From the NCBI GenBank assembly GCA_963674835.2, contig CAXXKC010000001.1, positions 496,001 to 560,000 of the forward strand: a DNA stretch of 64,000 nucleotides. Direction: 5' to 3'. Made by a program: the position numbers and the translations under genes. Below the pieces are notes generated by a model that was not told the DNA's origin, ran no database searches, and was given only the letters and a program-made list of their open reading frames with translations. This document shows, piece by piece, positions 19,130 to 27,176 of this stretch (the first letter of the stretch is position 1; every line of letters starts with the position of its first letter). The DNA comes from G963674835 sp963674835 (lineage in GTDB: Bacteria > Planctomycetota > Planctomycetia > Pirellulales > Thermoguttaceae).

Positions 19130-19224
19130 TAGTGCGAGGCGCACTTGACCGTAGCGTGCGTGGCGGCGTGTTTTCCCGATTTCGAAAGCGAAATACACGC
19201 TACACAAAGGCCGAATGCGCTCTA
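19130..19224. repeat. 95-bp dispersed repeat, copy A
   Basis: It starts TAGTGCG and ends GCGCTCTA. It is similar along its full length to copies at 22768-22862 and 45406-45500, with no similarity in the flanks. Internal features include CGTGTTTT...AAATACACG inverted arms. It lies in the gap between the ammonia-lyase and the ligase. Confidence 0.8.
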
Positions 19225-19261
19225 GGGAGTACGAACCGATTGATGCGGAGGGAACGCCACC

Positions 19262-20746
19262 ATGGCGTCTGTTGAGGTTTCGACGAATCTGAGTCCCGAC
19301 CCGATGCTTTCTGCGGTGGAGGACTATCGCGGGACGATCGTGGATTTGGATCGCGACCTGGTGGTGAGACCGGCGATGCTGGCTTCGGCGAGGAAGAGGC
19401 TTGCGCGCGAGATGGCGGACGCGGGGCTGCACCCGGGCGACCGGGTGGTTTTGGCGGTGGGAAACGGGCCGCAGTTCATTGCGGCGTGGGCGGCGGTGCT
19501 GATGCGGGGCGGTTCGCCGCTGTTGGTCCATGCGGATACGCCGGCGTCGGAGCTGAGGCGTATCGCCGAGCGCTTCCACGCGCGACTGGTGGCCAGCGAC
19601 GGCGCGGCTGAGGCGGAGTTGCGGGCGGCTACGACGTCGTTGGAAACGCTGTCGGCGGATTCGTGGTCGCGGTTGATGTGGGGGGATTTCGGGGAGGCGG
19701 CGGAGACGACCGACCAGACGCTGCTGCATTTGCCGGGCGTGCCGCTGCATCCGACGTCGGGAACGACGGCGCAGCCGCGGGTGGCCGTGCGGCCAGTGGT
19801 GACGGCGATCGCCGAGGCGGAACACTATGTGCGGACGATCGGGGTGGATCGGTCGGATCGGCTACTGTCGATGGCGCCGATGAGCCATGCGTTTGGGCAC
19901 GGCTGGTATGTGATTACTCCGATGGTGACGGGCGCCGACGTGCTGACGATGCGGAGGTTCAATCCGGCGCTGGTGTTTCGGGCATACCAGGAGCATTCGA
20001 TCACGATGGTGCCGGCGGTGGCCGCGATGTTGGCCGTGCTGATGTTCGGGGCGGGCGACCGGCTGTATGGCACGCATCGGCGAGTGATTACGGGCGGGGC
20101 GCCGCTGCCGGATCGGACGGCACTGAACTTTGAGCGGATTTCGGGAACGCGAGTAAGGCCGCTGTACGGTACGACCGAAGCGGGCGGAATCGCGGTGGCG
20201 CGGGCGGACGACCCACGGGCGACGCGAGGACGTGTGGGGCAGCCGTTCGAGGGCGTTTCGGTGGAGATTCGGCCGCCGGCGGACGCGGCGTCGCTGGGCG
20301 ACGGGCGAGGGCTGGTGCATGTGCGTTCGGCGTCGGTGATGATCGGCTATCTGAACGATGAGACGATCGACACCTCGATGCTGCCCGACGGATGGTTCAA
20401 CACGGGCGACCTGGGCTGGGTGGACGACGACGGCGCGCTGCATTTGTGTGGGCGGCAGGCCGAGGTGATCAACGTGTCGGGAATGAAGGTGCTGCCGAGC
20501 GAGGTGGAAGAGGTGATTTCGTCGATGGCGGGAGTGGCGGAGGTGAAGGTGTATTCGGGCAAGACCCGGCACGGCTCGCACCACATCAAGGCGGCGGTCG
20601 TCGTGGACGAGGGGATCGACGTGGCGGCGATCAAGACGCACTGCGAGAAGCATCTGGTGTATTACAAGCGGCCTTCCCGCATCACGATCATGGACGCGCT
20701 GCCGCGATCTTCCGGCGGCAAGATCGTGTACGATCAGCTCCCGTAG
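19262..20746 (+). CDS. Acyl/aryl-CoA ligase (AMP-binding, ANL superfamily)
   Basis: A 494-residue adenylate-forming enzyme. Visible motifs in order: the P-loop-like A3 SGTTAQPR; A5 YGTTEAGG; the A7/A8 stretch NTGDLGWVDDDG ... GRQAEVINVSGMKVLPSEVEEVI; and the C-terminal PRSSGGKI with the catalytic Lys. Such enzymes activate carboxylic acids to acyl-AMP and then to CoA or carrier-protein thioesters. Directly after an ammonia-lyase, the expected substrate is the lyase product (coumarate-, cinnamate- or urocanate-like acid), which would become the PKS starter; this is inference from context. GGAGGG precedes the ATG. The 5-prime gap carries repeat copy A. Confidence 0.8.
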   Translation: MASVEVSTNLSPDPMLSAVEDYRGTIVDLDRDLVVRPAMLASARKRLAREMADAGLHPGDRVVLAVGNGPQFIAAWAAVLMRGGSPLLVHADTPASELRRIAERFHARLVASDGAAEAELRAATTSLETLSADSWSRLMWGDFGEAAETTDQTLLHLPGVPLHPTSGTTAQPRVAVRPVVTAIAEAEHYVRTIGVDRSDRLLSMAPMSHAFGHGWYVITPMVTGADVLTMRRFNPALVFRAYQEHSITMVPAVAAMLAVLMFGAGDRLYGTHRRVITGGAPLPDRTALNFERISGTRVRPLYGTTEAGGIAVARADDPRATRGRVGQPFEGVSVEIRPPADAASLGDGRGLVHVRSASVMIGYLNDETIDTSMLPDGWFNTGDLGWVDDDGALHLCGRQAEVINVSGMKVLPSEVEEVISSMAGVAEVKVYSGKTRHGSHHIKAAVVVDEGIDVAAIKTHCEKHLVYYKRPSRITIMDALPRSSGGKIVYDQLP

Positions 20747-20778
20747 CGGCCGGCTCAAGGGGCGCGGAGGCCGGTTTG

Positions 20779-21627
20779 GTGAACCTCGGCAACTGGCAAC
20801 TGGACACGGTCGACGGCGGCTCGTTTTCGATGGACGGCGGCGTGATTTACGGCGTCGTACCCCGGGTGCTCTGGGAGCGTGTGACGCCGCCGGATGCGAG
20901 CAACCGCTTGCGATTCCGGAACAACTGCGTGCTGGCCCGCGATGGAGAGCACACGGTTCTGATCGACACGGGCTACGGCACGAAGTACAGCCGGCTGGAT
21001 CGGAACTTCTACAGCATGGACGACGGCGAACCGCTTGTGGAGAGCCTGGCCGGCCTGGGCGTGGGACCTGAGGAGATCGACACGGTCGTTCTCAGCCATC
21101 TGCACTTCGATCATGCGGGCGGGGCCACTCGCTACGACGGGCAACGCCGGTTGGTGCCGACATTCCCGAGGGCTCGGCACGTTGTGGGGCGACTGGAGTG
21201 GGAGACGGCCGTGAGGGGGGCGCCGGAGCTGGATCGGGCGTACCCGATGGAGAACATCGGGCCGTTGGCGGAGGCGGGGCTCGTGGAGCTGGTTGGGCCC
21301 GAGGAGACGATTGTGCCCGGGCTGCGGGCGCGGCTGACGGGCGGGCATACGCGGGGACATCTGGCAGTTGTGATGGAGTCGGGTGGCAAGACGGCGCTGT
21401 GCATCGGGGATGTTTGTCCGACGATCGCGCATTTGCGGCGCAGTTGGTGCCTGGCCTACGATACGTACTTGCTTCACACGCGACGGGTGAAGCCGCGGTT
21501 GTTGGGCGAGGCGGCCGACGGGGGCTGGCTGGTGGTGTGGCCGCACGATGCGAATGTGGCGGCGGCCGAGATCGTGCGTCACCCGAAACGCGAGTTCGAG
21601 ATCGTGGCGCCGAGAGAGCGACTGTAG
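20779..21627 (+). CDS. MBL-fold metallo-hydrolase
   Basis: A 282-residue metallo-beta-lactamase-fold protein with the dinuclear-metal motif HLHFDH (His107, His109, Asp111, His112), a second metal His in GGHTRGH and the bridging Asp in CIGDVCP. The family includes lactonases, glyoxalases and PKS-associated thioesterases, so hydrolytic release of the polyketide is possible but unproven. The GTG at 20779 is chosen because GGAGG lies 8 bases upstream; an adjacent TTG at 20776 is an alternative and the frame has no ATG until 20831. It follows the CoA-ligase stop by 32 bases and converges on the enoyl-CoA hydratase 8 bases away. Confidence 0.75.
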   Translation: MNLGNWQLDTVDGGSFSMDGGVIYGVVPRVLWERVTPPDASNRLRFRNNCVLARDGEHTVLIDTGYGTKYSRLDRNFYSMDDGEPLVESLAGLGVGPEEIDTVVLSHLHFDHAGGATRYDGQRRLVPTFPRARHVVGRLEWETAVRGAPELDRAYPMENIGPLAEAGLVELVGPEETIVPGLRARLTGGHTRGHLAVVMESGGKTALCIGDVCPTIAHLRRSWCLAYDTYLLHTRRVKPRLLGEAADGGWLVVWPHDANVAAAEIVRHPKREFEIVAPRERL

Positions 21628-21635
21628 ACAGGCCG

Positions 21636-22595
21636 TCAGCAGCCGGTGAAGGGGGGCTGTCCGACGCCGCGGCGCGCGCGGAAGGAGAGGCCGAGATAGG
21701 CGTCCTTGGTGCTGAAGATCTCGATGACGTGATCGATCTCCATCTGCAACCCTTCGGGGAGCGGTCGGGATGTGCCCTGGGTGATCATCTTTTCGGCCAA
21801 ACGGAGCGCGATGGGCGCTTTGCCAGCGACGAGACGCATGGCGCGGACGAGCGCCGGATCGCCACCGGTTGGGGCAGTGCCGGTGCGGAGATCGTCGGCG
21901 CGATGGGTGGCGAAGAATTGTTCGAGGGCGTCGAACTCGGGCGGCCGAGGCGTGCACTTCTCTGGGGATGCCGTGCCGAGGGCGAAGGCTCGGGCGATCG
22001 GGCCGAGGTCGTCGTGGGGCACGAGGCGATGGACCATACCGATGCGCCAAGCGTCGTTGGCGGAGATGGTCTTGCCGGTGAAGATGAGCCATTTGGCCAA
22101 GCCGACGCCGATGGCGCGCGGGGTGCGCTGGGTGCCGCCGAAGCCAGGATAGATGCCGAGGCCCGTCTCGGGGAAACCGACGCTGGCGCGGGGCGAGGCG
22201 ACGATCCAGTCGCAGGCCAACGCCAACTCGGCACCGGCGCCGATGGCCAAGCCGTTGAGACGGGCGACGACCGGTTTGGGGCAGTCGTCGATGGCGTTCA
22301 TGAGGGCGTGGCCGGCCTGGGTGTACTTGACGATGCGGGGCAGATCGCCGGCATCGAGATTGCGGAGGAAGAAGCTGATGTCGGCGCCGGCGACGAAGGC
22401 CTTTCCGCTACCGGCGATCACGATTCCGCGGACGGCCGAATTGTCGGATGCCTGGAGAACGGCTTGGTGAAGTTGATGAATGGCGACCGGGTTCATGGCG
22501 TTGAGGACGTCGGGCCGCCGGATGGTGATGGTGGCCACGCCCGCATCCACCTCGATGTCGACCAGAGAGAGCGGGAATGGGGTGGTTGGGGGCAT
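21636..22595 (-). CDS. Enoyl-CoA hydratase/isomerase family protein
   Basis: A 319-residue crotonase-fold protein. The oxyanion-hole segment GKAFVAGADISFF and both catalytic acidic positions are present (GAGAELALACD and FPETGLGIYPGFGGTQR), so hydratase chemistry is likely. It is ~50 residues longer than a minimal crotonase, with extra sequence between the core and the C-terminal helices (PEKCTPRPPEFDALEQFF). It is transcribed toward the MBL gene. It may act on the CoA-bound product or precursor of the lipid cluster, or simply in fatty-acid oxidation; neither can be settled here. Confidence 0.8.
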   Translation of the reverse strand: MPPTTPFPLSLVDIEVDAGVATITIRRPDVLNAMNPVAIHQLHQAVLQASDNSAVRGIVIAGSGKAFVAGADISFFLRNLDAGDLPRIVKYTQAGHALMNAIDDCPKPVVARLNGLAIGAGAELALACDWIVASPRASVGFPETGLGIYPGFGGTQRTPRAIGVGLAKWLIFTGKTISANDAWRIGMVHRLVPHDDLGPIARAFALGTASPEKCTPRPPEFDALEQFFATHRADDLRTGTAPTGGDPALVRAMRLVAGKAPIALRLAEKMITQGTSRPLPEGLQMEIDHVIEIFSTKDAYLGLSFRARRGVGQPPFTGC

Positions 22596-22931
22596 CGGCA
22601 GGTGGTTCTGGGAAGTCGGGCGACGTTGGACCGTTCGAGGCGGCCAGCATTGGAGCCAAAGAACATTCTAGGGAAGTTTGCGTGGGATGTGCAACTAGCG
22701 TCGTTGCGGTAGACGGGGTTCTTCTGGGTAATTGGGTGGTTGTGTGGTGCGGTGAGGCCGATTAGACTAGTGCGTGTCGCACTTAACTGTAGCGTTCGCG
22801 GCGTCGTGTTTGTACGGTTCCGAAAGCGAAATACACGCTGCAGTTACGCCGAACGCGCTCTAAGTAGCTCAGTCGTTCCCCACCTCTTGGGAGATCCGCT
22901 GTCGACTGCGGTAAGGAGTGGGGAGTCTCGA
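22596..22931. other. Divergent intergenic region carrying repeat copy B
   Basis: 336 bases separate the minus-strand hydratase and the plus-strand methyltransferase. Apart from the 95-bp repeat and the methyltransferase ribosome binding site near 22914-22924, no feature could be supported. Confidence 0.5.
22768..22862. repeat. 95-bp dispersed repeat, copy B
   Basis: Same length and ends as copies A and C (TAGTGCG ... GCGCTCTA). The opening AGTGCG-TGT-CGCACT is a perfect 6-bp inverted repeat shared with copy C. It lies between two divergent genes. Confidence 0.8.
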
Positions 22932-23777
22932 ATGGCGGTCCGATCAGGGGGCTTGGTCATGAATCTGCTGGCCCATTGGGTCAAGTCGTTCCTGGCGTCC
23001 TGCTACTGGTATTCGACCCAGCGGCGGTGGCGGATGCGCGACATTTTCAATGACGTGTACAAGGGACAGACCCGGAGCGATACGTTTCGGCGTATCCTTC
23101 GGGAGGTTTTCGGGGAGGAATATGCGGAGGAGGCGGACCCGTGCGGGTTTCTGACGAAGACCGACCTGGGTAACCTCGTGCGGAATCTGCAGCTTCAGGA
23201 GGGGCAATCGCTGGTGGATCTTGCCTGCGGGCGCGGCGGGGCGGGGCTGTGGGTGGCGAGGGAAACGGGGACTCGGCTGACGGGGGTCGATATTTCGAGC
23301 CGGGCGGTGGAAGAAGCTCGCGAGCGAGTGGAAGCATTCGGACTGACGGGGCGTGCGGAGTTTCGCGTGGGTGATTTCGCGCGAACGGGGCTGCCGGACG
23401 CGAGCTTCGACGGCGCGATGAGCGTCGATGCGTTGTACCTGGTCGCCGACAAGACGGGCTCGATTGAGGAAGTTGCTCGGATTGTTCGCCCAGGAGCACG
23501 ATTTGTGTTCACGACATGGGATGTGGACCTACCGACGATGATTCGAGACCATCGACCGCTGCTGGACCATGCGGGCTTCGACGTGGAAATGTACGAGACG
23601 ACTCGCGACTGGGAGGGGCGTCAGCGCGGTGTGCACGAGGGGGTGTTGGCCAATCGCGAGGCTCTGATTGAGGAGATGGGCGAGCCTTCGGCGAGGTTCT
23701 GGATTGCTGGTGCGCAGACGGAACTGCCCCGTCTTTCTCAGATGCGCAGGGTCTTGATCGTGGGGAAGAAACGCTGA
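22932..23777 (+). CDS. SAM-dependent class I methyltransferase
   Basis: A 281-residue protein with motif I VDLACGRGGAG, the acidic loop TGVDIS at the end of beta-2, and a motif IV-like FDGAMSVDALYLV, i.e. a Rossmann methyltransferase of the Methyltransf_11/25 type. A hydrophobic and basic N-terminal stretch (LLAHWVKSFLASCYWYSTQRRWRMR) may associate with the membrane. The ATG at 22932 is preferred since AGGAG and GGGGAG precede it; an ATG at 22959 is possible. It could methylate the product of the neighbouring lipid cluster, but it stands apart from it across a repeat-bearing gap, so the link is weak. Confidence 0.7.
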   Translation: MAVRSGGLVMNLLAHWVKSFLASCYWYSTQRRWRMRDIFNDVYKGQTRSDTFRRILREVFGEEYAEEADPCGFLTKTDLGNLVRNLQLQEGQSLVDLACGRGGAGLWVARETGTRLTGVDISSRAVEEARERVEAFGLTGRAEFRVGDFARTGLPDASFDGAMSVDALYLVADKTGSIEEVARIVRPGARFVFTTWDVDLPTMIRDHRPLLDHAGFDVEMYETTRDWEGRQRGVHEGVLANREALIEEMGEPSARFWIAGAQTELPRLSQMRRVLIVGKKR

Positions 23778-23805
23778 GCGACCGGACGGCCGCGGCGGGC
23801 GATGT

Positions 23806-25350
23806 TCAGGACAAGCCCATGGGGCCCTCCTGGTAGATTCGCGGGTCCATGACTTTCAGGTCGGGGGCGATGAGGGGCCGGAAGTTCATCTGGCTGAGGA
23901 TGTTCTTTTCGAGATCGACGCCGGGGGCGATTTCGGTGAGCATGAGGCCCTCGGGGACGAGCTTGAAGGTGCAGCGTTCGGTGACGAAGAGGATCTTGCG
24001 GCGTTCCTGCCGGGCGACCTGGCCGCTGAAGGTGATCTGCTCAACCTGATCGACGAACTTGGGCATCTTGCCTTCGCTGAGGATGCGCACGGTGCCATCG
24101 GCGACTTCGGTCTTTGCGCCGACGGCGAACTCGCCGCAGAAGACGACTTCCTTGGTCGCCTGAGTGATGTTGATGAAACCACCGCAGCCGATGATCTTGG
24201 GGCCGATCTTGCTGACGTTGACGTTCCCTTGCTTGTCGACCTGAGCCATGCCGACGCAGGTGACTTGCAGTCCGCCGCCATCGTAGAAATCGAACATGGC
24301 GGCCTGGGACATGAAGGCGCTGGGGTTCTTGGAGGGACCAAAGTTCTTGCCGCCCTGGGGGAGGCCCCCTAGGCCACCCAGCTCGGTATTGAGCACGAGG
24401 CGGTCGAAGATTCCTTCCTCATGGGCGATGAGGGCGACACTCGTGGGGATTCCGACGCCAAGGTTCACCAGACGGCCATCCCCAAGTTCCAGGGCCGCGC
24501 GGCGGCAGATGACCTTCTCGACGCCCATTGGCATGGGAGGAATTTCCTTTTCGAGGTCGACGCGGACTTCGCCGGTGTAGGAGGGGTCGTGCTCGACGAA
24601 GAGCGAGTGGGGGTGCGTCTGCCGACTGGAAGCGACGACGACGTAGTGGACAAAGACGCCGGGGATGTGGACGTGATGCGGGTTGGCGGGCGTGTCGGAG
24701 ACCCGCTGGACCTGGGCGATGACGATGCCACCGGCGTTGCTGACGGCCATGGCGGCCTCGAGGTTCTCCATGCAAATGCCTTCGTCCTCGGAGGTGATGT
24801 TGCCGGCGGGGTCGGCGGTCGTGCCGCGGATGAGACAAACCTGGGCATGGAGGGGCTTGTAGCGAAGCATCTCCTGGCCGTCGATTTCAAGGACCTCGAC
24901 GAGATCTTCGCAGGCCTTGGTGCGGGGGTTGAGCTTGCCGCCTTCGATGCGGGGATCGACGAACGTTCCGAGGCCTACGCGGGTGATGAGGCCGGGCCGG
25001 CCGGCGGCCATCTCGCGATAGAGCTGGCAGAGCGTACCTTGCGGCAGGTTGTAGGCTTCGACCTGATCCATTGCGATGAGCTTGACCATTTCGTAGCAGA
25101 GGCCGACGTGGCCGAGGATAACGCGTTTGACCATTCCGGGATAAGCGAAATGGTTCATGCCCTTTCGCTCGAAGCTGAAGGGGCCGAGGCCGGCCGCCCA
25201 GATGACGGTAAGGTCCTTAGGAGAGCCGGTTTCGGCGAAGACTTGGTGGAAGGCGGGATAGATCTCCTCGGATGGCATGGGGACAACCAGGACTGAGGCC
25301 CCGTCGGGAATCTGCCGAATCGCATCTTCTGCACTGATGATTTTGGCCAT
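23806..25350 (-). CDS. Acyl-CoA:carboxylate CoA-transferase (family I, propionate CoA-transferase-like)
   Basis: A 514-residue fused alpha-beta family I CoA-transferase. The beta half carries LGVGIPTSVA and NTELGGLGG, where the Glu is the expected catalytic residue that forms the CoA-thioester intermediate. The alpha half has RGTTADPAGNIT. Length and fusion resemble propionate/acetate CoA-transferases. It would move CoA between short acyl-CoAs and free acids; the substrate is not readable. CAGGAG precedes the ATG. It converges with the methyltransferase and diverges from the Hdr operon, sharing a 477-base upstream region with it. Confidence 0.8.
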   Translation of the reverse strand: MAKIISAEDAIRQIPDGASVLVVPMPSEEIYPAFHQVFAETGSPKDLTVIWAAGLGPFSFERKGMNHFAYPGMVKRVILGHVGLCYEMVKLIAMDQVEAYNLPQGTLCQLYREMAAGRPGLITRVGLGTFVDPRIEGGKLNPRTKACEDLVEVLEIDGQEMLRYKPLHAQVCLIRGTTADPAGNITSEDEGICMENLEAAMAVSNAGGIVIAQVQRVSDTPANPHHVHIPGVFVHYVVVASSRQTHPHSLFVEHDPSYTGEVRVDLEKEIPPMPMGVEKVICRRAALELGDGRLVNLGVGIPTSVALIAHEEGIFDRLVLNTELGGLGGLPQGGKNFGPSKNPSAFMSQAAMFDFYDGGGLQVTCVGMAQVDKQGNVNVSKIGPKIIGCGGFINITQATKEVVFCGEFAVGAKTEVADGTVRILSEGKMPKFVDQVEQITFSGQVARQERRKILFVTERCTFKLVPEGLMLTEIAPGVDLEKNILSQMNFRPLIAPDLKVMDPRIYQEGPMGLS

Positions 25351-25827
25351 AGGCTCGCTCCTGAACTGTGCCGCTTGGTTTTGCGCGCTTCATTGTGTGC
25401 GTGTTGGGGCAACGTTTCAAGTCGGCGCGGGCTACGCAGGTGCATGGAGCGATGTTTTTCGGGGATCGCGTTATTGTTGCGATGATGCCCAGGCAAGAAC
25501 GGCGAGATGGAATTTGTGAAGGGCAGGCCGCGGGTGCAGATGAGGTGGTTTGGGGTCGAGAGGATGGCGGAAGGGCGTGCTTGGAGGAAACGACGAGCGG
25601 AAGAGGTGCGTTGGAATCATTAGAGATCCTAATATGGAGTATTACCAAAATACCGCTATGTTATACCTTGCGATCGGGTACAATGAGCGCTATCTCTTGG
25701 CGGACGTGGTCTGGGTGGGGACTGCAAACCGTCCTCGTGCCTGGGCCCATAGCGTTGCCTTCTACCGCGATGGCGACGCCGGTGTAGCCGTTGTTCCGCC
25801 CGCTTCCCTTGGTGCCGAGAGAGTCTG
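25351..25827. other. Divergent upstream region of the Hdr/MetF operon
   Basis: A 477-base gap between the CoA-transferase and mvhD starts. The stretch 25630-25690 is AT-rich and contains TACAAT (25679-25684), a good -10 hexamer, but no matching -35. It is the natural place for the promoter of the twelve-gene operon. No coding potential or RNA gene was recognised. Confidence 0.4.
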
Positions 25828-26247
25828 ATGCCAGAAGTTCTGTCTCCCGAGGTTGTCGTATACGTTTGCACGAACTGCATACCGCAGGGCGGCCGATTGC
25901 CGCGTCAGTGGGTCGAGCAGGGTGCGCGGGTTGTGGTCCGCGAGGTGCCGTGCAGCGGCAAGATGGATGGACAATATCTGTTACATGCGATGGAAGGCGG
26001 CGGGCGGGGGCTGTGCGTGGTGGCCTGCCTGAAGGGTGAATGCCATCTGGCGCAGGGCAACTACCGGGCGGAGATGCGGGTGCACACGTTGCAGCGGTTG
26101 TTGACGGAGATTGGGTTGGAATCGGAGCGTGCGCAGCTCGTGCACTGTTCGCCCGAGGCTTCGGCCGAGGAACTGGAGCAACTTGTGCGCGAAGCGGTCG
26201 AGCGTATCTGCGGCCTGGGGGAAAGCCCCTTACGCGTGGCAAAGTAG
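25828..26247 (+). CDS. mvhD: MvhD-like hydrogenase iron-sulfur (delta) subunit, copy 1
   Basis: A 139-residue MvhD-family protein. Diagnostic segments are YVCTNC near the N-terminus, VPCSGKMD, and ACLKGECHLAQGNYRAEMR. MvhD is a small [2Fe-2S] protein that passes electrons between HdrA and a partner oxidoreductase. It opens a twelve-gene operon and ends 6 bases before metF, so a link between HdrA and the methylene-THF reductase fits the organisation known from acetogens such as Moorella. A second, longer MvhD lies at the far end of the same operon. Confidence 0.82.
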   Translation: MPEVLSPEVVVYVCTNCIPQGGRLPRQWVEQGARVVVREVPCSGKMDGQYLLHAMEGGGRGLCVVACLKGECHLAQGNYRAEMRVHTLQRLLTEIGLESERAQLVHCSPEASAEELEQLVREAVERICGLGESPLRVAK

Positions 26248-26253
26248 GAAATC

Positions 26254-27174
26254 ATGATCCAACAAGCAAACGGTCTTGCAGAGCGTATCGCCAGCGGAAA
26301 GCAGTTGCTGCTGGCGGAGTTTTCACCACCCGCGGGTTCGGACGCGGCCCCAGTTCGCGACACGGCGAAACAGTTGGCCGGCAGAGTGCACGCACTTGGC
26401 GTGAGCGACAATCGCGAGCGGGTTGCGATGGCGGCGATGGCAGCGGCTTCGGTGGTTGCGGCCGAGGGGGTCGAACCGATCCTGCACGTGACGACGCGGG
26501 ATCGGAACCGAATCGCGCTGGTTTCGGAGGCCCTGGGCGCGCAGGCGCTGGGGATCTGCAACCTGCTGTGCACGAGCGGCGCGCACCAGACGCTGGGTCG
26601 TTTTCGGGCGGCGAAGAACGTTTACGACCTGGACAGCATCCAACTGTTGCAGACGTGCGCGGGGTTGCCCGACGGGAAGCTCGTGGGTGAAGACGAGGCG
26701 TTGGACGGGGCGGGCGGCTTCTGTCTGGGAGCGGTCGTCTCGCCGTTGGCCGATCCGGCCGAGCTGCAACTGGCCCGAGTGGCGAAGAAGGCGAAGGCGG
26801 GGGCGAAGTTCCTGATTTCGCAGCCGGTTTACGATGCCGAACGGTTCGCGGCGTGGTGGCGGACGATTTGCGAGCGGGGCATCGACAAGCAAGTGGCGAT
26901 CGTGGCGGGCATCGAGCCGTTGTGCAACGGCCAGTCGGCCGCGGAACACGCCGAGCAGCGACCGTCGCCGCACATTCCGGAGGCATTGGTCGCACGAGTG
27001 CAGTCGAAGGCCGACGCGGCGAGCCAGCGTGCGGAGGCCGTGCAGATCGCGCTGGAAACGATCCAGACGTTGCAGAAGAGTTGCCCCGGTTTGCGAGGGT
27101 TCTGCATTTCGGTAGACGGCGGCCTGGAGGCCGCGCTGACGATCCTCGAGAAATCTGCGCTTTGGAGCGACTGA
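26254..27174 (+). CDS. metF: Methylenetetrahydrofolate reductase catalytic subunit
   Basis: A 306-residue TIM-barrel flavoprotein of the MTHFR family. LLAEFSPPAGSD gives the N-terminal strand with the catalytic Glu; later segments GAKFLISQPVYDAE and VAGIEPLC are typical MetF text. It reduces 5,10-methylene-THF to 5-methyl-THF. The distinct MetV zinc protein at the end of this operon, plus the Hdr and MvhD neighbours, points to the acetogen-type MetFV arrangement in which reductant may come through HdrA rather than directly from NAD(P)H. Its stop overlaps the region of the next gene's GTG start. Confidence 0.8.
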   Translation: MIQQANGLAERIASGKQLLLAEFSPPAGSDAAPVRDTAKQLAGRVHALGVSDNRERVAMAAMAAASVVAAEGVEPILHVTTRDRNRIALVSEALGAQALGICNLLCTSGAHQTLGRFRAAKNVYDLDSIQLLQTCAGLPDGKLVGEDEALDGAGGFCLGAVVSPLADPAELQLARVAKKAKAGAKFLISQPVYDAERFAAWWRTICERGIDKQVAIVAGIEPLCNGQSAAEHAEQRPSPHIPEALVARVQSKADAASQRAEAVQIALETIQTLQKSCPGLRGFCISVDGGLEAALTILEKSALWSD

Positions 27175-27176
27175 CC

